A DNA stretch of 64,000 nt from Oscillospiraceae bacterium (GCA_022846095.1 AP025583.1:3497279-3561278), one strand, 5' to 3'. Positions 51,992 to 61,432 are shown, counted from the stretch's first letter. Notes: generated from the letters alone by a model not told the origin. Program-made: numbers and translations.

Positions 51992-52896
51992 ACGGCCTCC
52001 CCGCCCAGGATGGCTTTTACCCCCGCCTCCACGCGGGCCTCCTCCGCCCCGGTCAGCGCCCGGAAGGGGAAGCGGGCGGGGCCCATATGGAAGCCCTGGA
52101 GCTCCAGCATCTTCTTATGGGCCATAATGGGCATCACGCCGCGCACCAGGCCCCGCAGCGCCAGCACCCGGCCCTGGGCCCGGCGGGCGCCCTCCAGGTC
52201 CCCGGCGTGGTAGCGGTCCCAGATGGACTGGCACAGCGCGGGGAACACCCCGGCCAGGGCGATGACCGCCCCCGCGCCCCCCGCCTGGAGGGCGGGCAGC
52301 ACCTGGGCGTCGTTGCCGGTGATAAGCTCGAAGCCCTCGGGCAGCTCCAGGCACTGGAACTCCTGGAGGGTGAGGAAATCCATGCTGCTGTCCTTGAGCC
52401 CGGCCACGTTGGGGCAGGTGCGGCACACCTCGGCCAGCACGGCGGGGGTGATGGGGTTGTGGGTCATGCCCGGCATGTTGTAGAGGTACAGGGGCATGTC
52501 CCCCGCCAGCCCGGCGGCCTTTTGGAAATAGGCCACCAGGGCCGGGGCGTCGTAGCCGTGGTAGTAGGGCGGCGTGACCGAGGCGCAGTGCGCGCCCTCG
52601 CTCCGGGCCCAGTCGAACAGGTCCTTCATGTCCGCCAGGTTCATGGCGGTGGTGTTGAACATAATGCGCGTTCCGCTTCCGGCCCCCGCCATGGCGGCGC
52701 GCAGCAGGCGCTTGCGCTCGTCCAGGGTGAGGTTGACGAACTCCCCCGTGGTGCCGCACACGAAGATGCCGCGCAGGCCCGCGCCGGCGGCGAACCGGGT
52801 CAGGCGGGTGTACTCCTCATAGTTGACCGAGCCGTCGGCGTGGAACGGGGTGAGCTGGGGCGCGGAGATCCCGCGCAGGATGGGCTGCTGGGGCAT
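51988..52896 (-). CDS. DapA/N-acetylneuraminate lyase superfamily aldolase (KDG aldolase-like)
   Basis: Class I aldolase-type TIM barrel of 302 residues: GTTGEF (48-53), catalytic Y139 in YNMPG, Schiff-base lysine K168 in GLKDSS. In this operon the substrate is probably a 2-keto-3-deoxy sugar acid split to pyruvate and an aldehyde; dihydrodipicolinate synthase activity is less likely because the neighbours are all sugar-acid genes. AAAGGAGG precedes the ATG. Confidence 0.85.
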   Translation of the reverse strand: MPQQPILRGISAPQLTPFHADGSVNYEEYTRLTRFAAGAGLRGIFVCGTTGEFVNLTLDERKRLLRAAMAGAGSGTRIMFNTTAMNLADMKDLFDWARSEGAHCASVTPPYYHGYDAPALVAYFQKAAGLAGDMPLYLYNMPGMTHNPITPAVLAEVCRTCPNVAGLKDSSMDFLTLQEFQCLELPEGFELITGNDAQVLPALQAGGAGAVIALAGVFPALCQSIWDRYHAGDLEGARRAQGRVLALRGLVRGVMPIMAHKKMLELQGFHMGPARFPFRALTGAEEARVEAGVKAILGGEAV

Positions 52897-52929
52897 GGGT
52901 CTGCCTCCTTTTCACTTCGATGGGAGCGG

Positions 52930-54621
52930 TTACTCGACGATGGCGCCCTTGGCGGCGGTGGAGACCGACCGGGCGTAGCGGGCCAGATAGCCCTCCTCCA
53001 CCTTGGGCCGGTAGGAGGGCAGCGCGGCCAGCCGGGCTGCGATCTCCCCTTCGGACAGGCGCACGTCCAGGGTGCCCGCGTCGATGTCGATGTCCACCGT
53101 GTCGCCGTCCCGCACCACGGCGATGGGGCCGCGGCGGGAGGTCTCGGGCGAGACGTGGCCGATGCAGGGGCCGCGGGTGGCGCCGGAGAAGCGCCCGTCG
53201 GTGACCAGGGCCACCGACTCGGCGAAGCCCATGCCCACCAGCGCGGCGGTGGCGGTGAGCATCTCCCGCATGCCGGGGCCGCCCTGGGGGCCCTCGTTGC
53301 GGATGACGAGCACCTCGCCGGGGGTAATCCCGCCGCCGTAGATGGCCCGCACCGCGTCCTCCTCGCACTCGAAGCAGTGGGCGGGGCCGCTGTGCCTGCG
53401 CATGGCGGGGGCCACGGCGGACTGCTTGACCACCGCGCCCTCGGGGGCCAGATTGCCCTTGAGCACCGTCAGCGACCCGTGGCTGCTGTAGGCGTCGGAC
53501 ACGGGGCGGACGACCTGAGGGTCGCGCTCCACCACCCGGGCGGCGTTCTCCCGGTGGGTTTTGCCGTTCACGGTCATCTGATCCAGGTCGACAAGGCCGT
53601 CCAGCTCCCGCAGCACGGCCCCCACGCCGCCCGCCTGGTCCAGGTCCAGCATGGTGTGGGATCCGGAGGGCTTGATCTTGGCCAGATAGGGGGTCACGGC
53701 GGACAGGCGGCCGATGTCCTCCAGGGTGAGCCTGAGCTTGGCCTCGTGGGCGATGGCGGGCATGTGCAGGGTCATGTTGGTGGAGCCCCCCACGCTCAGC
53801 CCCACCCGGAGGGCCAGCTCCAGCATCTCCTGGGTCACGATGTCCCGGGGCCGGATGTTCTCCTCCACCAGGCGGACGATGGCCATGCCGCTCTGCTTGG
53901 CCACCCGGTTCTTCTTGCCGCTGACCGCGTGGGCGCAGGCGCTGCCCGGCAGGGTCAGGCCCAGGGCCTCGGCCACGATGGACATGGTGTTGGCGGTGCC
54001 CATCATGGCGCAGGAGCCGGGGGTGGGGGACATGAGCCCCTCCATGTACTCGTACTCCTCCAGGGAGATCTCCCCCCGGGTGAGCTTGCCCGCCATCTCC
54101 TTGAGCTCGTAGGTGGCGTACTGCTTCCCCTTGTAGACGGCGGGCATCATGGGCCCGCCGGTGACGATCACCGTGGGGATGTTCACCCGCAGCGCCGCCA
54201 TGAGCATGGCGGGCACGATCTTGTCGCAGCCGCCGATGAGCACCAGGCCGTCCAGCTGATGGCCGCCTGCGTAGACCTCCACCGAGTCGGCGATGACCTC
54301 CCGGCTGGGCAGCACGCTGCACATGCCCACGTGGCCCTGGGAGAAGCCGTCGCACAGGGAGATGGTGTTCACCTCGAAGGGGATTCCCCCCGCCTCCCGC
54401 ACGCCGTCCTTCACCAGCGCGCCCAGGCGGTTGAGGTGGACGTGGCCGGGGTGCATCTCGTTGTAGGTGTTGATCACGCCGATGAAGGGCTTGGCCAGCT
54501 CCTCGTTGACCAGGCCCATGCCCCGCAGGTGGGCCCGGGGCCCGGCCATGCTCAGGCCGTTGACCACCCGGGCGCTGCGGTACTTGGGGTCCTTGTAGAT
54601 GAGCTCGAACTCCTTTTCCAT
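52930..54621 (-). CDS. IlvD/Edd family sugar-acid dehydratase
   Basis: Dehydratase of 563 residues. Fe-S cysteines are seen in GGCDKIVPA (C132) and SCAMMGTAN. The third site, usually T-P-C-N, reads HPGHVHL here, as in a subgroup of IlvD homologues. In this operon it probably dehydrates an aldonate to a 2-keto-3-deoxy acid rather than making branched-chain amino acids, as no ilvBCE genes are near. The ATG at 54621 is eight bases from AGGAGG; another two codons upstream is too close to it. Confidence 0.88.
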   Translation of the reverse strand: MEKEFELIYKDPKYRSARVVNGLSMAGPRAHLRGMGLVNEELAKPFIGVINTYNEMHPGHVHLNRLGALVKDGVREAGGIPFEVNTISLCDGFSQGHVGMCSVLPSREVIADSVEVYAGGHQLDGLVLIGGCDKIVPAMLMAALRVNIPTVIVTGGPMMPAVYKGKQYATYELKEMAGKLTRGEISLEEYEYMEGLMSPTPGSCAMMGTANTMSIVAEALGLTLPGSACAHAVSGKKNRVAKQSGMAIVRLVEENIRPRDIVTQEMLELALRVGLSVGGSTNMTLHMPAIAHEAKLRLTLEDIGRLSAVTPYLAKIKPSGSHTMLDLDQAGGVGAVLRELDGLVDLDQMTVNGKTHRENAARVVERDPQVVRPVSDAYSSHGSLTVLKGNLAPEGAVVKQSAVAPAMRRHSGPAHCFECEEDAVRAIYGGGITPGEVLVIRNEGPQGGPGMREMLTATAALVGMGFAESVALVTDGRFSGATRGPCIGHVSPETSRRGPIAVVRDGDTVDIDIDAGTLDVRLSEGEIAARLAALPSYRPKVEEGYLARYARSVSTAAKGAIVE

Positions 54622-54636
54622 ATTCATTTCCTCCTT

Positions 54637-55452
54637 TTAGGATGATTTCGTCAGGCGGATGGGGTATTCACAGCCCAGGTTCTCGGTGATGGCCGCAGCG
54701 CTGCGCAGCAGCTCGCCGGTGTAGGAGAGGGCCTTCTCCAGGGGGAAGCGGTAGTCGGGGGCCGCGATGCCGATGGTGGCCACCACGCAGTTGTTCACGT
54801 CGAAAATGGGGGCCCCGATGCACACCACGTCGGAGTGGTGCTCGTGGTTGTCCAGGGAGTAGCCCTGGATGCGGATGACCTCCAGCTCCCGGCGCAGGGC
54901 GGCCTCGTCGGTGATGGTGTGGGAGGTGAAGGCCTCCAGCCTGGTCCGCTCCAGGTAGTTTTTCAGCCAGTGCTCCGACTTCCAGGCCAGCAGGGCCTTC
55001 CCCCCGCCGGTGCAGTAGAGCGGGATGCGCTTGCCCACCGCCGAGTGCAGTCCCACCGAGTTCTTGGCCCCCCGCTTGGCCAGGTATACCGCCTCCATGT
55101 CCTCCTCGCCGATGAGGTGGATGGTCTCCAGGCTCAGATCGTTGAGCCTGGTCATCTCGTCCTTGGCCGCCTCGTACAGGAAGTTGGTCTTTTGCAGCTG
55201 CATGGACAGCAGGCGGGCCTCAAACCCGATGCGGTACTTCTTCTGCTCGTCGTCCTTCAGCACAAAGCCGCAGTGCTGCATCTCCTGGAGGATGCGGTAG
55301 GCGGAGCTGGCGGAAATTCCGGTGAGGGCGGACAGCTCCGCCAGCGTGACCTCCCCCTCGCAGTCCGCCAGCGCCATCAGCAGCTGGAGGGCCTTCATGG
55401 AGCTGTACTGGCGCATAATCTGCTGTAATTCCTTTCCCCTGTGGACCGGCAT
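54637..55452 (-). CDS. IclR-family transcriptional regulator
   Basis: Regulator of 271 residues: winged HTH (about 17-80, TLAELSALTGISASSAYRILQEM) and IclR effector domain (about 90-260) with LHSAVGKRIPLYCTGGGKALLAW and SLDNHEHHSDVVCIGAPIF. It heads the sugar-acid operon (15 bases before the dehydratase gene) and probably controls it; AAGGGG precedes the ATG at 55452. It may also act on the divergent BKACE operon. Confidence 0.92.
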   Translation of the reverse strand: MPVHRGKELQQIMRQYSSMKALQLLMALADCEGEVTLAELSALTGISASSAYRILQEMQHCGFVLKDDEQKKYRIGFEARLLSMQLQKTNFLYEAAKDEMTRLNDLSLETIHLIGEEDMEAVYLAKRGAKNSVGLHSAVGKRIPLYCTGGGKALLAWKSEHWLKNYLERTRLEAFTSHTITDEAALRRELEVIRIQGYSLDNHEHHSDVVCIGAPIFDVNNCVVATIGIAAPDYRFPLEKALSYTGELLRSAAAITENLGCEYPIRLTKSS

Positions 55453-55468
55453 ACAACCCCTTCTCTCT

Positions 55469-55482
55469 TTCCATATATGGAA
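55469..55482 (-). promoter_or_regulatory. 14-bp palindrome ahead of the IclR gene
   Basis: TTCCATATATGGAA, perfectly symmetric, 16 bases upstream of the IclR start. Its size and T-T-C-C/G-G-A-A ends suit an IclR-type autoregulatory operator. Binding protein not proven. Confidence 0.5.
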
Positions 55483-55865
55483 TAAAGTGATCTATATTTG
55501 GCAATTGCACTTATTTTACGGCCTGATTTGCCATCAATCAAGCGGAAAAACCGCCCTCTCCGCTGCCATAATCCGGGAATAAAACAATTCTTTTAAATAT
55601 AAAATGAGAACGCTCAAAAAAGGTCGAAACCCCGGCGCGATTATTCCAAATATAAAAAAATTATTTCAGATTGCACAAAACCGGCGCCCATTTTTCTCCC
55701 CGCTCACCGGGGACAAACGCGCAGGGAACGGGCGCGGCCGCCCCTGCATACTCAACAAACGCTCCAAACTTTTCGCGCCGGGAACCGGACATATTGAACA
55801 AATTCGCGTGAATTTCACAGGAGCTTACCGGGTTTCGCGCTCCTCGCGCAACCCAGTATGATAAA
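55483..55865. other. Long divergent intergenic region
   Basis: About 380 bases between the IclR palindrome and the BKACE operator. Composition shifts to AT-rich with A/T runs around 55580-55670. Short frames on both strands show no protein-like content. No tRNA or riboswitch fold is evident. Confidence 0.5.
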
Positions 55866-55907
55866 AACGTATTCATTTTACGAACTAGTTCGTAAAATGA
55901 ATACGTT
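55866..55907. promoter_or_regulatory. Perfect 42-bp palindromic operator of the BKACE operon
   Basis: Every base from 55866 to 55907 is symmetric about 55886/55887, centre TTCGTAAAA-type arms with GAACTAGTTC in the middle. Its right end overlaps the -35 box (55906-55911) of the promoter, so a protein bound here would compete with RNA polymerase. It is not transcribed from that promoter, so it acts as DNA, not as an RNA hairpin. Confidence 0.85.
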
Positions 55908-55934
55908 GACATTAAGATAGTGTTCTGATAGTAT
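55906..55934 (+). promoter_or_regulatory. Promoter of the BKACE-acyl-CoA synthetase operon
   Basis: -35 TTGACA (55906-55911, perfect), 17-base spacer, -10 TAGTAT (55929-55934). The transcript would start near 55941, about 57 bases before the first gene. Confidence 0.88.
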
Positions 55935-55997
55935 GAATCCATCAAGCAGGGCACATCCCCTTTGACGCGAATTCAGGAAACGACAGGAGGAACTATG

Positions 55998-56825
55998 ATG
56001 ACCAAGGCGATTATTACGGTAGCCCCCACCGGCGAAGGCCCCAAGAAATCCGACAACCCCGCCGTCCCCGTCACCCCCCGCGAAATTGCGGAGGACGTAT
56101 TCGAGGCCTATCAGGCCGGCGCGGCCGTCGCCCACCTGCACATGCGGGACGACGAGCAGAACCCCAGCATGTCCACCGAGAAGTTTGCCGAGACCGTCGC
56201 CCTGATCCGGGAGAAGTGCGACATCATCCTGAACCTGACCACCTCCGGCGACGTGACCGCTGGCGACGACATCCGCCTGGCCCACCTGCGCCTGCTGAAG
56301 CCGGAGATGGCCTCCTTCGACTGCGGCTCCATGAACTGGATGAACGAGACCCTGTTCATCAACCACCCCGCGTTCCTGGACACGCTGGGCCGCACCATGC
56401 TGGAGTACGGCATCAAGCCCGAGATTGAGATTTTTGACACAGGCATGGTCTCCAACTCCCTGTTCTACCTGAAAAACGGCGTGCTTAAGGCGCCCGTGCA
56501 CTACCAGTTCGTTATGGGCGCCCCGGGCGGCATCCCCTCCAGCATCGAAAACCTCATCTACCTGGTCCGCCAGATTCCCGAGGGCTCCACCTGGTCCGCC
56601 TTCGGCATCGGCCGCCACCACCTGTCCATCCTGTCCGCGGCCCTGGCCCTGGGCGGGCATGTGCGCATCGGCTTTGAGGACAATATCTACTACCACAAGG
56701 GCGTGCTGGCCAAGTCCAACTCCGAGCTGGTGCGCCGCGGCGTGCGCATAGCCAATGAGCTGGACCGCGGCGTGGCCAGCGTGGCGGAGGCCCGCGAAAT
56801 CCTGGGCCTGGCGCCCGCCAACTAG
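55998..56825 (+). CDS. Beta-keto acid cleavage enzyme (BKACE, DUF849)
   Basis: Enzyme of 275 residues. BKACE proteins transfer between a beta-keto acid and acetyl-CoA, giving acetoacetate and a new acyl-CoA. Visible: TVAPTGEGPKKSDNPAVP at the N-terminus, zinc histidines in HLHMRDD, LNLTTSGD, and the EIEIFDTGM and GIGRHH segments. Two adjacent ATGs: 55998 is seven bases from AGGAGG, 55995 four. The partner dehydrogenase and CoA ligase downstream suggest a beta-hydroxy acid as primary substrate; carnitine-like or aliphatic compounds are possible. Confidence 0.92.
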   Translation: MTKAIITVAPTGEGPKKSDNPAVPVTPREIAEDVFEAYQAGAAVAHLHMRDDEQNPSMSTEKFAETVALIREKCDIILNLTTSGDVTAGDDIRLAHLRLLKPEMASFDCGSMNWMNETLFINHPAFLDTLGRTMLEYGIKPEIEIFDTGMVSNSLFYLKNGVLKAPVHYQFVMGAPGGIPSSIENLIYLVRQIPEGSTWSAFGIGRHHLSILSAALALGGHVRIGFEDNIYYHKGVLAKSNSELVRRGVRIANELDRGVASVAEAREILGLAPAN

Positions 56826-56893
56826 ATCGGACTCCCACCCCCTCCCCCCCACTTCCCACCGCGCACCCCCGGCCAATGAAAGGAGCGTACGTC

Positions 56894-57841
56894 ATGAAAC
56901 AGAAGGTTGCCGTACTGGGCTGCGGCACCATGGGCCACTGTATTGCGGAGAGCTTCGCCATGGGCGGCCACCCCGTCAACCTCTACGACATCAACGACCA
57001 GGTGCTCTCCGCCGCGCTGGAGAACATCCGGCTGGAGCTGGACGTCATGGTCAGGCTGGAATACCTGACCCGGGCGCAGGCCGAGGCCACGCTGGCCAAT
57101 ATTACTACCCACACCGATCTGCGCGCCGCCACCGAGGACCGCGACTACGTCATTGAGGCGATCCCGGAGAACCTCAAGCTCAAGCAGGACACCCTGGCCC
57201 AGCTGGACGCCTGGTGCCCGCCCCACACGATTTTCGCCAGCAACACCTCCAGCTTGAAGCTGGAGGCCATGGCCCAGGCCATTTCGCCCGCGCGCAAGCG
57301 GCGCTTCGCCATCAACCACTGGTTCAACCCCGCCCATATCGTGCCCCTGGTGGAGCTTTCGGACTACGGCAACACGGACCCGGCGGTGCTGCTGGAGATC
57401 CACCAGATGTACATCGACCTGGGCAAAAAGCCCGCCTATGTCCGCAAGGACGTGGCCGGCCTGCTGGCCAACCGCCTCCAGGAGGCCCTGATGCGGGAGG
57501 TCTTTTCCCTCATCGAGATGGGGGCCGCCGAGCCCGAGGATCTGGACAACGCCCTCAAGTACGGCCCCGGCTTCCGCTACCCCCTGGCCGGCCCGCTGGA
57601 GATTGTGGATTTCGGCGGCGCCGACATCTGGTACATTGAGGCCGCCGCCCTGCTGCCCGACATGGACAACTCCACCCAGCCCAACAGGCTGCTCAAGGAG
57701 AAGATGGACAAGGGCGAGCTGGGCGTCAAGACCGGCAAGGGCTATTACGACTACACCGGGCGCGACATTGAGAAGATTAAGCAGGACTACAATGAGCGCC
57801 TCATCCGCCAACTGAAAACCAGCAGGGAATACTTTATGTAG
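56894..57841 (+). CDS. 3-hydroxyacyl-CoA dehydrogenase family protein (beta-hydroxy acid dehydrogenase)
   Basis: NAD-dependent dehydrogenase of 315 residues: Rossmann motif VAVLGCGTMGHCIAE, YVIEAIPENLKLKQ, ASNTSSL, catalytic histidine in INHWFNPAHIVPLVE, C-terminal helical domain ending KTGKGYYDY. Similar to 3-hydroxybutyryl-CoA, carnitine and gulonate 3-dehydrogenases. It should oxidise the beta-hydroxy acid to the beta-keto acid consumed by BKACE. AAAGGAG lies eight bases before ATG 56894. Confidence 0.9.
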   Translation: MKQKVAVLGCGTMGHCIAESFAMGGHPVNLYDINDQVLSAALENIRLELDVMVRLEYLTRAQAEATLANITTHTDLRAATEDRDYVIEAIPENLKLKQDTLAQLDAWCPPHTIFASNTSSLKLEAMAQAISPARKRRFAINHWFNPAHIVPLVELSDYGNTDPAVLLEIHQMYIDLGKKPAYVRKDVAGLLANRLQEALMREVFSLIEMGAAEPEDLDNALKYGPGFRYPLAGPLEIVDFGGADIWYIEAAALLPDMDNSTQPNRLLKEKMDKGELGVKTGKGYYDYTGRDIEKIKQDYNERLIRQLKTSREYFM

Positions 57842-57911
57842 CGACTGTCACAGCGCCTCCCGGACGACCCATCGGTAACCTGTGTGTTTGCCGCGGGCAA
57901 CTGGCCCGCCC

Positions 57912-57940
57912 GGCGGCGGGCAGTACGTCTGCCCGCCGCC
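57912..57940 (+). other. Intercistronic 12-bp GC hairpin
   Basis: GGCGGCGGGCAG, five-base loop, exact complement, with no T-run after it. It lies between the dehydrogenase and first transporter genes; possibly an RNA-stability or partial attenuation element. Confidence 0.55.
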
Positions 57941-57963
57941 CATTGTAAAGGAGTGCTGCCGCC

Positions 57964-59331
57964 GTGCTGTGGAAAATCAGCAAGAAATTCCAGGTGTCCG
58001 CAGAGAAGTTCATCCCCGACGCCATCGTATTCTGCCTCGGCCTGACCATCGTTATCTTTATTGTGGGCCTGTTCGTCCCCGGCTCCCATCCGCTGACCAT
58101 GCTCAACGGCTGGTACGACAAGATGTGGGAGCAGATCGGCTTCGCCTTCCAGATGAGTATGCTGGTCCTGATGACCTCGGCCGCCGCCCAGGCGCCCCAG
58201 GTACGGAAGGTCCTGACCGGGATCTCCAGGCTGCCGAAGTCCCGGGTCTCCGCCATTCTGTGCATCCTCGTGTTCGGCTTTCTGTCCGGGCTTATCAACT
58301 GGGCCTTCTGCATGATCCTGGTGCCCATCTTCGCCAAGGAGGTCTGCCGCCAGAACAAGAACATCCACTTCCCCCTGATGATCGCGGTGGGCTACGCCAC
58401 CATGCCCCTGAGCCAGACCATCTGCCCGTCCGAATCGGCCTACGCGCTGCTGGCCTCCTCCGACCACTTCATGGTGGACCGCATCGGGGTCCTCTCCCCC
58501 GGCGTCACCTGCTTCAGCCCCCTGAGCTTTGCCGTCTTTGCCTGCGTGGCGGTGTCGTTCACCGTAATCACCCTGCTGATTAAGCCCCCCGCCTCCGAGA
58601 TCATCTCCTACAACGGCGAAGCCGACCTGGAGGCCGCCGAGACCCCGCTGGTCAACTCCGTCATGGGCAAGAAGTGCCTCGCGGACCGGATGAACCACAC
58701 CAGGTTCATTCTGCCTGTGATCGGCCTGGCCGCCCTCGTTATTCTGGTGGAGCACGTCATCCGCAACGGGTTTATCAACTCCCTGAACTTCAACTTCGTC
58801 ATATTTGTGTTCCTGACCCTCAACCTCTTCCTCTACAACACCCCCATGAAGTTCATGTCCGCGATGGAGGGCTCCATCGGCGCCGTGGTGGGCGTCATGA
58901 TCCAATTCCCGCTCTACGGCGGTATCATGGGTATCATGGAGAGCTCCGGCCTGACCACCTTAATCTCCAACGCGCTGGTCAGCCTGTGCACCCTCAAGAC
59001 CTTCCCGCCGGTCTCCTTCCTCTCCGCCGCCATCGTCAACGTCTTTATCCCCTCCCAGGGCGGCCAGTGGCTGGTACAGGGGCCCTTCCTGGTGGACGCG
59101 GCCGAGCAGCTGGGCGCCAACCTGGGCACGCTGGTCACCGCCTTCTGCCACGGCGACGAGAGCACCAACCTCATCAACCCCCTGTACATGATCCCCGCCA
59201 TCGCCATGGTCAAGCTCAAGCTCAAGGATGTGTGGGGCTTTATGTTCTTCTACTCCCTGATCTGGATTGTGGTGGCCTGCCTGGCCTTGCTGATCCTGCC
59301 CTCCCTGCTGGGCGTGGCGGCCGTGCTCTAG
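57964..59331 (+). CDS. Short-chain fatty acid transporter, AtoE/SCFA_trans family (copy 1)
   Basis: Membrane protein of 455 residues with about ten helices. The family motif FIPSQGGQWLVQGP lies near residue 358, followed by DESTNLINPLYMIPA. AtoE-type proteins move acetoacetate, butyrate and similar acids. GTG start with AAAGGAG ten bases upstream. A paralogue follows two genes downstream. Either import of substrate or export of the acetoacetate product is possible. Confidence 0.9.
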   Translation: MLWKISKKFQVSAEKFIPDAIVFCLGLTIVIFIVGLFVPGSHPLTMLNGWYDKMWEQIGFAFQMSMLVLMTSAAAQAPQVRKVLTGISRLPKSRVSAILCILVFGFLSGLINWAFCMILVPIFAKEVCRQNKNIHFPLMIAVGYATMPLSQTICPSESAYALLASSDHFMVDRIGVLSPGVTCFSPLSFAVFACVAVSFTVITLLIKPPASEIISYNGEADLEAAETPLVNSVMGKKCLADRMNHTRFILPVIGLAALVILVEHVIRNGFINSLNFNFVIFVFLTLNLFLYNTPMKFMSAMEGSIGAVVGVMIQFPLYGGIMGIMESSGLTTLISNALVSLCTLKTFPPVSFLSAAIVNVFIPSQGGQWLVQGPFLVDAAEQLGANLGTLVTAFCHGDESTNLINPLYMIPAIAMVKLKLKDVWGFMFFYSLIWIVVACLALLILPSLLGVAAVL

Positions 59332-59359
59332 GGCCGCCGAAGAAAGGAGCAATTTGTAT

Positions 59360-61432
59360 ATGATGGATCTCAATCCCCTGCTCGCGCCCCGCAGCGTGGC
59401 GCTGATGGGCGCCTCCAACCGCGAGGGCACCCTGGGGTACGATATGGTGCGCATGCTCAAGCTGGGCGGCTACCGGGGCGAGGTCTACCCCATCAACCCC
59501 AAATACCCCGAGATCTGCGGCATCCGGTGCTGGCCGGATTTACAGTCCATCGGCCACAGCGTGGACACCGTGGTGTTCTGCATGGCGGCCAAACGTATTG
59601 AAGAGCAGGCCAAAATTGCCGTGGAGGCCGGGGCCAGGTCCTTCACCATCTTCGCCAACTGCGTGCTGGACGAGGAGGAAGGACAGGACGACAAGCTGGA
59701 GGACCGGCTTATCCGGCTGTGCAGCGAGCACAACATCCCCATGCTGGGCCACAACTCCATGGGCTTCTACAACAACGACATCGACCTGCGGGTATGCGGC
59801 TTCAACGCCCCCGACGAGGGCATGAAGGGCAACATCGCCTTTGTCTCCCAATCCGGGTCGGCCTTCTTCTGCCTGGCCCACAACGAGCCCCAGCTCAAGT
59901 TCAACTTCCTGCTGGCCACCGGCACCGGCCAGGTCACCAACATGGAGGACTACTTAATCTACGCCCTGAACATGCCCACCACGCAGGTGCTGGCCGTGTA
60001 CATGGAGTCCGTGCGCAACCCGGAGCGCTTCCGGCAGGCGCTGGCCCTGGCGGCCGAAAAGCATATCCCCGTCGTGGTCATGAAGGTGGGGCGTACCGAG
60101 CTGGGCGCCCAGTTCGCCCGCAGCCACACCGGCGGTCTGGCGGGGGACGACGACGCCATCCAGGCCGTCTTCGACCACTACGGCGTGATGCGCGCCGACA
60201 CCTTCGAGGAGTTCGCCAACCTGCTGATGCTGTTCAGCTACTGGCCCGATCCCCCCAGGACGGGCGGCCTGGCGCTGATCGCCGAGTCCGGCGGCGAGCG
60301 CAACCTGCTGGCCGACTACGCCGAGGACATCGGCCTAAAATTCCCCGCCCTCTCGGAGCGGACCATGGAGCGCCTGGAGGAGATCCAGGATCCCGGCCAG
60401 CACGCGGCCAACCCGCTGGACGCCTGGGGCACGGGCATCGAGTTTGAACAGCTCTTCGGCGACTCCCTGGGCTGTATGCTCTCCGACGATAACGTGGCCC
60501 TGGGCGTCATCGACCAGGACCTGCGGGACGACTACTTCCTGTCCAAGGGCCTGATGGACTCCCTGCGCATCGGCATGGAGCAGTCCAAAAAACCGGTGGC
60601 CATGATGACCAATCTGGGCGGACAGCGGCGCAACGAGCTGACGGAGATCATCAACTCCATGCACGCCCCCCTCCTGGTGGGCGCGCTGGACGGGATGAAG
60701 GCCATCAAAAAGTACCTCGACCACCGCAGCTTCGTCTTTGCCAGCGAGCCGGAGGACACCGCGCGGCTGTCCGAGGCCTCCAGGCAGCGGCTGTCCAAGG
60801 GCGGCGCGCTGCTGGAGTGGGAGTCCCTCCGGGTGCTCTCCGAGGCCGGCCTGCCCACGCCCCAGGTGGTCCACATCCACGAGGCCGCCGACATCGAGCG
60901 CCAGCGGGACAGCCTGCGCTATCCCCTGGTCCTCAAAACCTCGGAGGAGTGGATTCTCCACAAGTCCGACGTGGGCGGCGTGGTGCTGAACATCCGCAGC
61001 GAGGCCCAGCTCCTGGCCGAGTACGCCGCCATGCGCGCCCGCCTGGGCAGCGCCTGCATCGCCGTGCCCATGGTGGACTACGACGTGGAGCTCATTCTGG
61101 GCATGAAGGTGGACCCCAACTTCGGCCCCATGGCCATCGTGGGGGCGGGCGGCGTCCTGACCGAGCTGCTGCGCGACAAGATGGTGCTGCTGCCCGACTG
61201 CACCCGGGGGGAAATCCGCTCCAAGCTGGAGTCGCTGAAGGTCTACAGGCTCCTGCGCGGCTACCGCGGCAAGGCCCCGGTGGACGTGGACGTGCTGGTG
61301 GAGGTGGTCTACACCTTCGCCCACAGCCTCCCCGCCCTGAGCGCCTACGCCAGTGAGATAGACGTCAACCCCCTGGTCCTCTCCGGCGGGAAGGCCATCG
61401 CGCTGGACGGGCTGATTATGTGCAGCCACTAG
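59360..61432 (+). CDS. ADP-forming acyl-CoA synthetase (acetate-CoA ligase type, fused subunits)
   Basis: Protein of 690 residues: CoA-binding domain (LLAPRSVALMGASNREGTLGYD), succinyl-CoA-ligase-like domains with the phospho-histidine motif SHTGGLAGDD, and a C-terminal ATP-grasp domain (VLKTSEEWILHKSDVGGV). It converts acyl-CoA, ADP and phosphate to acid, CoA and ATP. In this operon it would recover ATP from the acyl-CoA produced by BKACE. Start ATG 59360 is ten bases from AAAGGAG; ATG 59363 is an alternative. Confidence 0.92.
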   Translation: MMDLNPLLAPRSVALMGASNREGTLGYDMVRMLKLGGYRGEVYPINPKYPEICGIRCWPDLQSIGHSVDTVVFCMAAKRIEEQAKIAVEAGARSFTIFANCVLDEEEGQDDKLEDRLIRLCSEHNIPMLGHNSMGFYNNDIDLRVCGFNAPDEGMKGNIAFVSQSGSAFFCLAHNEPQLKFNFLLATGTGQVTNMEDYLIYALNMPTTQVLAVYMESVRNPERFRQALALAAEKHIPVVVMKVGRTELGAQFARSHTGGLAGDDDAIQAVFDHYGVMRADTFEEFANLLMLFSYWPDPPRTGGLALIAESGGERNLLADYAEDIGLKFPALSERTMERLEEIQDPGQHAANPLDAWGTGIEFEQLFGDSLGCMLSDDNVALGVIDQDLRDDYFLSKGLMDSLRIGMEQSKKPVAMMTNLGGQRRNELTEIINSMHAPLLVGALDGMKAIKKYLDHRSFVFASEPEDTARLSEASRQRLSKGGALLEWESLRVLSEAGLPTPQVVHIHEAADIERQRDSLRYPLVLKTSEEWILHKSDVGGVVLNIRSEAQLLAEYAAMRARLGSACIAVPMVDYDVELILGMKVDPNFGPMAIVGAGGVLTELLRDKMVLLPDCTRGEIRSKLESLKVYRLLRGYRGKAPVDVDVLVEVVYTFAHSLPALSAYASEIDVNPLVLSGGKAIALDGLIMCSH

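Noticed and set aside
52087-54645. 852-codon plus-strand frame opposite the dehydratase and aldolase genes
   Set aside because: Gly/His/Ala-rich shadow, no ribosome site, spans two convincing genes.
55604-55954. Small frames on both strands in the IclR-BKACE intergenic region
   Set aside because: No ribosome site; the minus-strand one runs through the operator palindrome; composition is not protein-like.
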